The translations under genes and the position numbers were made by a program. The notes beneath the pieces are model-generated. The model was not told where the DNA came from and did no database searches. It saw nothing but the letters and a program-made list of their open reading frames with translations. Shown here piece by piece: positions 55,902 to 64,000 of a stretch of DNA of 64,000 nucleotides (position 1 is the first letter of the stretch; each line of letters begins with the position of its first letter). Origin of the DNA: Multifurca ochricompacta (taxonomy: Eukaryota > Basidiomycota > Agaricomycetes > Russulales > Russulaceae); assembly GCA_022496185.1 (NCBI GenBank), contig WTXG01000088.1:1-64000 (forward strand), in the 5' to 3' direction.

Positions 55902-56488
55902 TGTTACAATCCCTGCCAAGCAACCCCATTTTCTTCACTCTTCCCAATGACGACCCCTCTTTACCACCCACCCTACATTTCATGATCACGTCTCCGTCCT
56001 GGGACCCATCATGTGCTCTCCTCCCATCCCCGTGACCTCCTTTGTACTTGTTGACTCGCTGTTTGCCCGTGTTTCCCTTTATCTTGTTATCTCGTATCTC
56101 TTTATCTTTACGACTGGACACTTACTTAATACCCTATCAGAAGCTAGGCTGTACGCCCTCCGCTTTCGTACAGTAGCCCACAAAACCGTTCCAATGTTTG
56201 GCCATCCTGGAGAGATTGACCTACCACACAATGAGAATAATTTCCAAACTTAGTAGAAATTAGTAGATGATAGTGTAGCATCTAAGCTTCAATTAGAGCC
56301 TATACTAATGTCAATTGAGTCAGTGGTTCATGATATATAAAATGTTTTGTGAGGCATTATCATTGGAACGGTTTTGTGGCCAACATGTGAGATGACAAAA
56401 CCGGTATCTGGTGGTCATGGGAATGCATTGACAGTCATGTGACAATGTTTAATAAGTTGAACACACACCAAATAATCATCAACAACAC

Positions 56489-56865
56489 TTGCTTCTTACC
56501 ATGCATGCCCTCTCTGCTGCCAAAAGGACTCACATTGTCTCCCTCCTCACTTCTGGCAAATCTGCCCATAAAGTGTCAACTATGACTGGCCATGGCACTA
56601 TTATCATCTCAAGATGGGTCATAAATACTGCCCTTACCATCCCAAGTCAAATGGAGGGAGACCAAGGAAGCTGACAGAGAGAAATGCTCAGCATGCTGTT
56701 TGCCTTATCTCCTCTGGCAGGGCAGACACAGATGTGGAAGTGACTAGAGCACTTCAGAAGTTGTTAATGGGTTCCTCTATCAACATACAATGCCCATCCA
56801 TCCTCCCATCAAATTTTCAAGCCATACCTGGCCCCTCCCATATCATACACCCCCATTCCATCATA
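56489..56865 (+). pseudogene. Tc1 transposase N-terminal fragment, left arm
   Basis: Frame 1 (56489-56674) gives a helix-turn-helix (AKRTHIVSLLTSGKSAHKV, GTIIISRW). Frame 2 (from 56614) continues with the second helix-turn-helix (GGRPRKLTERNAQHAVCLIS, ADTDVEVTRALQKLL). The pair corresponds to the bipartite DNA-binding domain of Tc1 transposases, with a 1-base frame break between them. The DDE domain is deleted, so it cannot catalyse transposition. Confidence 0.82.
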
Positions 56866-57085
56866 AGTGCAATAGGCCACAAAACCAATCCAATGACATT
56901 GCTACACAAGACATTTTATATATCATGAACCACTGACTCAATTGACATCAGTATAGGCTCTAAGTGACACTTAGATGATACAATATCATCTACCAATTTC
57001 TACTAATTTTGGAAATTATTCCTATGGTGTGGTTGGTCAATCTCTTCAGGAATGTTAAACATTGGAATGGTTTTGTGGGTTACTG

Positions 57086-57462
57086 TATGATGGAATGGGG
57101 GTGTATGATATGGGAGGGGCCAGGTATGGCTTGAAAATTTGATGGGAGGATGGATGGGCATTGTATGTTGATAGAGGAACCCATTAACAACTTCTGAAGT
57201 GCTCTAGTCACTTCCACATCTGTGTCTGCCCTGCCAGAGGAGATAAGGCAAACAGCATGCTGAGCATTTCTCTCTGTCAGCTTCCTTGGTCTCCCTCCAT
57301 TTGACTTGGGATGGTAAGGGCAGTATTTATGACCCATCTTGAGATGATAATAGTGCCATGGCCAGTCATAGTTGACACTTTATGGGCAGATTTGCCAGAA
57401 GTGAGGAGGGAGACAATGTGAGTCCTTTTGGCAGCAGAGAGGGCATGCATGGTAAGAAGCAA
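57086..57462 (-). pseudogene. Tc1 transposase N-terminal fragment, right arm
   Basis: Mirror copy of the left-arm fragment on the minus strand. The translated segments are identical, including the frame break, up to the point where the arm ends. Confidence 0.82.
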
Positions 57463-58105
57463 GTGTTGTTGGTGATTATTTGGTGTGTGTTCAACTTATT
57501 AAACATTGTCACATGACTGTCAATGCATTCCCATGACCACCAGATACCGGTTTTGTCATCTCACATGTTGGCCACAAAACCGTTCCAATGATAATGCCTC
57601 ACAAAACATTTTATATATCATGAACCACTGACTCAATTGACATTAGTATAGGCTCTAATTGAAGCTTAGATGCTACACTATCATCTACTAATTTCTACTA
57701 AGTTTGGAAATTATTCTCATTGTGTGGTAGGTCAATCTCTCCAGGATGGCCAAACATTGGAACGGTTTTGTGGGCTACTGTATATTTGGGCCCACCTGAC
57801 CTCGTTATCCTTATCTCGTTGACGCCCGTTTACTTACGTATATAAGTCCACTGTAGCTACACTGTAGACCTCAGACTCGACTTATTGAATACATCGGTGC
57901 TTGTCTTCTGGACATCCCCTTTGATCTCTGACTCAGTATCTCAAGTGCTTCCAGCACTTTTCCATTCAACATCGTCTTAGGGAAGTGCCCCTTTGACGTT
58001 GACTCGTCCCACTTACACTCCAAGAGACCTTATTGGTTTCTTATCTGAACCTACGAACCGCACTGTCACACAAGTTGTGTGGAACGTCCCGCACTGGGCA
58101 TAACA

Positions 58106-59470
58106 TCAAGTTGAGTCTCTCATCGTGGCTTCCAGCTGCAGTCAGACTTTGTTCAAAGAAGAGCTCATCAAACGAAGAGACGAGAATAATCTTTCACAGC
58201 AAACACTTGGCTCTGCCACCTGGAAAGATTTTGAATCCGAGTTTGGATACTATGTCTATCACGACGGAAGATACCAACCGGTAGAATATGATGACGAAAA
58301 GAGGGTTTGGTATCATATCCGATATTTGGACAGCCAACACTCTTGGGTCACCACAGGACCTGCCCCACCTGAATTTGGATTAGGACCGTGGAGAGAAAAC
58401 CCCCCGGCCATTGTCACGGACTCTGAACCAGAAGAGTACGTAGAAGAACATAGTGAAGAAGCACTGGTATTAGCGTCAACTACAACCCCAGTTGCACCAG
58501 CAGTTGTCATGATCAGAGCCCCTGCTTTGACAACTCCTCAGATATCCACACAGTCCACCAGTACCGTCATCCCATCTACACAAAGAATGTCCACCATTGC
58601 TGCCCAGCTCCCAGACCCAGCCCCTCCACCCCCGCCACCTCCACCAGTGATGATGCCGCCAAACATACCCCCGCCCTCTGGGCAGCTGTCAGGAGTACTA
58701 CCCCAGATGTTCACTGGGGACCGCTCCCAGAGCAAGAAATTTATGTTGGAGTTTACAACGTTTAAGAACTTCAACCATGACATCCCCCAGATCATCAACC
58801 CCTTTCAACGCACCAACCTCTTTCTGTCTCTGATACGAGGGGACGCAGTAGATGACTGGACAATGGAACAACTGGAGTGGCTGAATGAAGAAGTTGAAAG
58901 TGGTTGTCGCACCACTAGTGAAGGTCTTTGGGAAACTGTGGCCCAGAGATTCAAAGATGCATTCATGGATGGACAAGCCAAGCAAAAGGCTGCCCGAGAG
59001 TTGAAGTCTCTCAAGATGGAGAAGGGAGAATTGGATGCCTATGTGGCAAAGTTCAGAAGCCTGGCCAACAGGGCTGGGTACGACACAGATGAAGAGGCAA
59101 CACTGGACCTCTTTTCGCAAGGACTGCCTAACCCACTGGTCAAAAACATTATCCAGTTCCACCACCCCAGGACTGGGATCAATGGGTCGATGCTGCCGAC
59201 GACAGCAACAAGACTATCTCGACTTCCAAACACGCTTCGGAGTCGACACTAAGAAAGGAAAGACCTGGACCAGTGGAAGGCCACCTTCGGGTCAAACCCG
59301 CCCATGCCTCCCAGAGGGATCCAAACACAATGGATACCTTGGCTGACAGAACCAGAGCGCAGGTGGCACTTACTGAAGACAAAAGGCAGACATTGATGAA
59401 GGAAGGAAGGTGCTTTCGCTGCAAAGCACTGGGTCATATGTCGAGGGAATGCCCAAGGAAAGGGGCATGA
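58106..59470 (+). pseudogene. Ty3 element 2 gag, one frame break
   Basis: The frame opens at a GTG (58125); no ATG lies in the conserved N-terminus (SSCSQTLFKEELIKRRDE, YHIRYLDSQHSWVTTGPAPP). The capsid-type domain runs at 58680-59160 (GVLPQMFTGDRSQSKKFMLE, DDWTMEQLEWLNEEV, DAYVAKFRSLANRAGY). Near 59168 the frame ending at 59252 shifts to one leading to the zinc knuckle CFRCKALGHMSREC (59411-59452) and TGA 59468-59470. A proline run (PPPPPPPPP) lies near 58625. Confidence 0.87.
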
Positions 59471-61586
59471 GTGGTGGAAGCAACGGTCTTGCCTATCCAA
59501 AATAACCCACCACCGTCGACAAAAAACACCAACGAAAGAAGAAAAGGCGCAGGAAATATGGGCAAACATGATGAAAGAAAGTGAGGAAGTGCGAGCCATC
59601 TTGGTAGAAAAGGCTTTCACCAAAAAGGATTTTTGATTGGCTCTACCCCGTCGGCCTGGGTGCGAGCATTACATGTAACCTCTGTGTACACTAGTCGCTT
59701 CAAATCACTGAAAATACCAGTACATTTCGAGACTACACAAAGGACGGCCGACCATGACATCCTGATAGACTCAGGAGCCACTGATAACTTCATCAGCCCA
59801 CAAATGGTGAGGACCATGGGCTTGGGGATGCTGGAACTCCCCCAGGAAAAGAATATTTGGAATATAGATGGAACGGCCAATAGAGCCAGAAGGATTACCC
59901 ACTACACCGACCTCAATGTCCAAGTAGGAGAAAGGACAAAAGCGATTCGGTTCCTTGTCACCAATCTAGGAAGCGAAGATCTAATCCTAGGGTACCCATG
60001 GTTGGCTGCATTCGAGCCAAAGATCAATTGGAGCGATGCAACCATGGACAAGGAATTTTACCCTGTCCTCATTACATCATTAGGGTACAATTATGCCATC
60101 CGACATGCGAGAGCAGTGGAAGAGGAAGATGTGGGTCACTGTTATGCCACCAAGGCATCGGAACTTGCCCAGAAGGCTGCAGAAGGGTGTACTGAAAAAA
60201 CCTTTGAAGAGGTGGTGCCGGAAGTTTACCACTGGCACTGGAAGGTATTCTCGGAAGAAGAGTCGCAACGCTTTCCGCCTGCACGACCTTGGGATCATGC
60301 TATCGAATTCACACCAGATACCCCATCTGCCATTGACTGCAAGATTTATCCATTATCCCAAACAGAGCAAGTGGCACTCACAAGTTCCTCGAAGAGCACC
60401 TTGCAAAAGGGTACATTCGTCCATCAAAGTCACCATATGCATCACCTTTTTCTTCATCAAAAAGAAAGATGGTAAACTTCAACCTGTTCAAGACTACCAC
60501 GGATAAATGCTCATACCATAAAGAATGCTACCCCCTTCCTCTCATCTCCGAACTCATTGACACCATGCGAGACAAGTCCCTCTTTTCCAAAATGGAGTCG
60601 ATGGGGATACAACAACATCAGAATTAAGGAAGGAGACCATGTAAAGCCACATTCAAAACCAACCAGGGACTCTTGAGCCAAACGTCATGTTCTTCGGCCT
60701 CACCAACTCGCCTGCCACCTTCCAATCTATGATGAACCACATCTTCTGCAACCTTATCCTCACAGGTGAAGTAGTGGTGTACATGGATGATATCCTTGTG
60801 GCTACAACAGACAATTTGATCCATCACCGAGAGCGGGTTCACCAGGTATTGGAAATTCTGCACAAACACGATCTATATCTCAAACCAGCCAAATGTTCAT
60901 TTGAACAATGAAGTATAGAATACTTGGGAGTCATCCTAGAGGGGGGACATGTCCGGATGGACCCAGTAAAAGTGCAAGGATCCGGGAGTGGCCCATACCC
61001 ACATGTATCAAAGACGTGTGGTCCTTCATCGGGTTCTGCAATTTCTACGACGATTTGTACGAGGCTTCTCAGGCATGCCCAACCGTTAAATGGACTGTTA
61101 AAGAAGGATGTACCCTGGCACTGGGGAGATGAACAGCAACGAGCCTTTGAACAGATCCGAGACATTGTGAGCTCAGAACCCATCCTTCTGCAACCAGATC
61201 TAGAAGAACCCTTCGAACTCGAAGTTGACACATCGCACTTTGCGAACGGAGCAGTACTAAACCAACGGGATGTGACGGGACTGCTTCATCCGGTTGCCTT
61301 TTATTCGGAAACATTCTCACCGGCGGAACGAAATTATGACATTTGGGACAGAGAACTGCTTGCCATTGTAAAGGCATTATGACATTGGTGACCATACCTA
61401 GCCAGGACTCCCCACAAAACCATTATTCACACCGACCACTCCAACCTGTTATATTGGAAGGAACCCCATAAAATCAGTCGACAGGTTGCTCGTGAAGTCC
61501 TAGAGCTGGAGGAGTACAACTTTGTGTTGAAACACATCGCAGGAAGTCGCAACGCACGTGCAGATGCCCTGTCATGACGGCCTGAC
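59471..61586 (+). pseudogene. Ty3 element 2 protease-reverse transcriptase-RNase H, multiple stops
   Basis: Protease: DHDILIDSGATDNFISPQMV (~59753) within the frame from 59633. RT begins after KIYPLSQTEQVAL (~60340) but shifts frame at ~60385 ([22 protein letters not shown] continues in another frame). Stops follow at about 60504, 60627 and 60909. The catalytic VVVYMDDILVA motif is at ~60773. RNase H: ELEVDTSHFANGAVL, NYDIWDRELLAIVKAL, stop, then IIHTDHSNLLYWKE and AGSRNARADALS. Not translatable as one protein. Confidence 0.9.
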
Positions 61587-62574
61587 TTGAACACTGGAGG
61601 AGAGGACAACAATGATGTCACAGTCCTCCCTGAAGAAGTCTTCGCGAGAACCGCTGTCGTGAGCCTCCACGACATGGATTTGTGGGCCCAAGTGTCACAA
61701 AATATGAACCAGCAATTATGTCAATCATGGGCAGATGCACACAATCTGAAGAAAATTGATGGCCTTTGGTGGAAGGATGGGGATCGACTCGTTGTCACCG
61801 GTGGCGACAACATTAAGAGGGGGGTGATCCATTTTCACCATGACCTTCCCTCTGCAGGCCACCCTGGCATTGCCAACACATATGCCTTGGCCAAACGAGA
61901 TTACTGGTGGCCAAACATGAAGAAGGATGTGGAAAACTATGTGAAAGGATGCGCGGACTGCCAAGCCAACAAAGTAAACACGCACCCACACCCACCAGCA
62001 CTATTCCCGATCACACTGACGGCCTCACTACCATTCCAGACTGTCGCGATGGACTTCATTGTCAAACTCCCCATCTCCAGAGGATTCGACTCTATCCTGA
62101 CCATCACTGACCATGATTGCTCTAAAGCAGCACTGTTCATACCCTGTAATGAGTCCGTCACAGCAGAAGGAGTAGCCAAACTCTACCTGGATCACGTCTA
62201 CAAACACTACGGTCTCCCAGAAAAGATCATCTCTGACTGCGACCCACGTTTCACCTCCGCATTTGCCAGAGCGCTCTGTAAAACCTTAGACATCACCCAA
62301 AATATCTCGACTGCCTACCATCCACAAACTGATGGACAATCAGAAAGAACAAACCAGTGGCTAGAACAGTACCTTTGGTTCTGGTGCAATGGACAACAGG
62401 ACGACTGGGCTGACTGGCTGGCAATGGCGGAGTTTGCACATAACTCATGGCCCAATGGGACTACTAAGACCCCTCCATTTTCACTTATCATGGGATGGAT
62501 GCCACAGACCAACTGGACCAAGAAACCCACGAACGTCCCTTCGGCTGCGCAGCATATCAGCCAATGGGAAGAGA
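61587..62574 (+). pseudogene. Ty3 element 2 integrase, interrupted by a hAT element
   Basis: The zinc region (HHDLPSAGHPGIANTYALAK, WWPNMKK, CADCQANK) and catalytic D,D,E core ([37 protein letters not shown]) are open. The coding sequence stops at QWEEI where the hAT element starts and resumes at 63732. Confidence 0.92.
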
Positions 62575-63723
62575 TAGTGTTTAAAAGTCCGGTCCAGTCC
62601 GGTTTTTTCAATATATTTCATGTGGACTGGACTGGCAACTGGTCTACAGTAACTCAAATATACTGCAACTGCAGACTGGACCGCTTAGGACCGGTCCATA
62701 CCAGTCCGGTTTCAGTCCAACAACCAGTTGCAACCGGTTTTCATGCAACCAGTTCACAACCGGTCTGAACCAGTCCGAACTGGTCAGAGGTCAGTTCCCA
62801 GACACTTTCAAGACAAGAGATAAGCTAAAGTTAACCACATAAACTAAACTGTAGGAATATTGGTCATATATCATGGACTGGTTATTACAAGGAAAGATTA
62901 GATTAGATAAAGACAGAGCATTCTAATATAGATAACTACCATTAAACACTGCACAGAATGCAGATAGTGATGGATGCATAAGGCTTAAGGCAATCAGAGA
63001 CACTCAGAATTGTGCATAGAGCAAGTATATTACTATTACTACTATCCTACAAAGTTTCAGATCAGATCTTGCATCTGATCTGAAGTGAGACAAGAATCAG
63101 TTGCAGTGACTCAAAAAGGTGATTCAATGATGCATCAGATTAAATTGCCTATATCTCCATGAATACCACTCATAATTACATCATTCCTTTTTTGGTATAA
63201 AGCTATTATGTACATCTGCCAGGCCTACACCAAACACGTGGCTCTGTTTGGCCTAGCTTTGTTATTAATTTACAAATAACCAGAGAGTGCCAAACATTGA
63301 ATCACATTTTTGAGTCACTGTAACTGATTCTTGTCTCACTTCAGATCAGATGCATGATCTGATCTGAAACTTTGTAGGATAGTAGTAATAGTAATATACT
63401 TGCTCTATGCACAATTCTGAGTGTCTCTGATTGCCTTAAGCCTTATGCATCCATCACTATCTGCATTCTGTGCAGTTTTCAATGGTAGTTATCTATATTA
63501 GAATGCTCTATCTTATCTTATCTTTAAGGCACCAAAAAGACCGGTCCAGACCGGTCCATACCGGTCTAGTCCGGTTTTTAGGCAGTCTATCATTGTTGAT
63601 GGACTGCAGACTGCATGTGTGAAAAATTGGGGCAACTGCAACTGGTGGTCCGGTTGCCATCAGTCCGGTCCGGTCCGGTTTGCGGTCTTTTTTCGGTCCA
63701 ATGGACCGGACTTTTAAACACTA
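62575..63723. mobile_element. Non-autonomous hAT element (1,149 bp), 8-bp target duplication GGAAGAGA
   Basis: Ends TAGTGTTTAAAAGTCCGG / CCGGACTTTTAAACACTA match the 7.15-kb hAT at 47700. GGAAGAGA flanks it at 62567-62574 and 63724-63731, and the uninterrupted target is seen at the start of the window. No transposase. It is a likely substrate of the transposase at 47923-51388. Confidence 0.95.
62915..63509. repeat. Nested 215-bp inverted repeat inside the short hAT element
   Basis: Arms 62915-63129 and 63295-63509 are near-perfect reverse complements with a 165-bp loop. A separate fold-back insertion or an internal palindrome of the element. Confidence 0.88.
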
Positions 63724-63731
63724 GGAAGAGA

Positions 63732-64000
63732 TCAGGAAATCGGCCAATGAGAACCTGCTGAAGGCGCAAAAAACCCTGTCTGAAAGGCCGTCGACGTTCA
63801 CACCTTATCGGACCAATGACCTTGTCTGGCTGGAAGGAAAGAACATCCATATGTCACACCCTACCGCCAAATTAGCTCCTCGATGTCACGGGCCCTTCAC
63901 GATAACACGGAAGCTGTCAGATGTGTCATATGAACTCAAACTCCCACCCACATGGAAAATTCATCCTGTCTTCCATGCTTGACTCCTGACGCCTTACAAA
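63732..64000 (+). pseudogene. Ty3 element 2 Pol C-terminus, continuing past the window
   Basis: Homologous to 16-290 of the window: SANENLLKAQKTLSERPSTF, LVWLEGKNIHMSHPTAKLAP, HGPFTITRKLSDVSYELKLP. A TGA replaces the Arg codon after FHA near 63979. The chromodomain, if present, lies beyond 64000. Confidence 0.9.

Larger units (their letters stand above)
56171..57780. mobile_element. Fold-back Tc1/mariner element (1,610 bp), TA target duplication
   Basis: Termini CAGTAGCCCACAAAACC and reverse complement, with TA at 56169-56170 and 57781-57782. The arms 56171-56865 and 57086-57780 (695 bp each) are mirror images around 56975.5. The 220-bp spacer contains, at 56875-57085, a diverged third copy of the 211-bp end unit (56171-56381). 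No DDE catalytic domain. Confidence 0.93.
55902..58105 (+). repeat. 5' LTR of Ty3 element 2, split by a Tc1/mariner element
   Basis: Parts 55902-56170 and 57783-58105 together give 592 bp, collinear with the LTR at 1842-2434 (TGTTACAATCCC...GGCATAACA). TA is duplicated at the split. TATA-like ACGTATATAAGT lies near 57836. Confidence 0.92.

Noticed and set aside
56171..57780. Interpretation as two independent Tc1 insertions back to back
   Set aside because: Only one TA duplication pair borders the whole unit and the arms are mirror images about one centre, including the same internal frame break.
58538..58798. Minus-strand ORF with a Gly run
   Set aside because: Antisense of the proline run in Ty3 gag.

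Overview
The window reads as nuclear DNA of a mushroom-forming basidiomycete (Agaricomycetes). This is inferred from many short GT-AG introns of about 50-70 nt, a fungal hybrid phytochrome histidine kinase, a STAND/NLR-type gene with a Goodbye-like N-terminus, NACHT and ankyrin repeats, a saccharolysin-like M3 peptidase, and dense Ty3/gypsy, Ty1/copia, hAT and Tc1/mariner elements. No rRNA, tRNA, CRISPR array or prokaryotic feature was recognised.

Layout. 1-16.6 kb is a nested transposon block. It holds the 3' end of a chromodomain Ty3 element with an extra zinc-knuckle ORF and its LTR, placed against an older Ty3 RNase H/integrase relic. Two solo LTRs (target duplications GTCAC and GTATG) and a second Ty3 copy (LTR plus broken gag) cut into that relic. 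The second Ty3 copy is in turn cut by copia element 1, whose LTR carries another solo LTR (CATGA) and whose integrase is cut by copia element 2. Scrambled LTR fragments follow. 17.3-45.7 kb is a gene island: two paralogous ABHD12-like hydrolases with identical intron positions (17.3-18.8 and 30.3-32.0 kb), a minus-strand NLR-like gene (19.2-22.6 kb), an M3 peptidase (23.8-26.8 kb), a phytochrome (32.5-38.6 kb), two small secreted tandem-repeat proteins (39.3-40.1 and 42.7-43.4 kb) and another alpha/beta hydrolase (44.5-45.7 kb). 45.8-64 kb is a second transposon block: a palindromic MITE, an inverted-repeat relic, a 7,151-bp hAT element with a near-complete transposase and 8-bp target duplications, a Ty3 element whose 5' LTR is split by a 1,610-bp fold-back Tc1/mariner element, and a 1,149-bp non-autonomous hAT inserted into the integrase of that Ty3. 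The window begins and ends at homologous points of two Ty3 copies.

How it fits together. The island genes look like housekeeping and environment-sensing genes (light sensing, lipid hydrolysis, peptide turnover, heterokaryon/immune-type surveillance) between heterochromatin-like transposon nests. Three of them (NLR, phytochrome, first secreted protein) show single-base reading-frame breaks where protein similarity continues in another frame. These may be real decay or uncorrected assembly indels. The most unusual items are the hAT element carrying an intron-containing fragment that looks like a MYST acetyltransferase gene, the fold-back Tc1 element with two mirror-image transposase N-termini, the Ty3 ORF with at least three zinc knuckles, and the pair of secreted repeat proteins.
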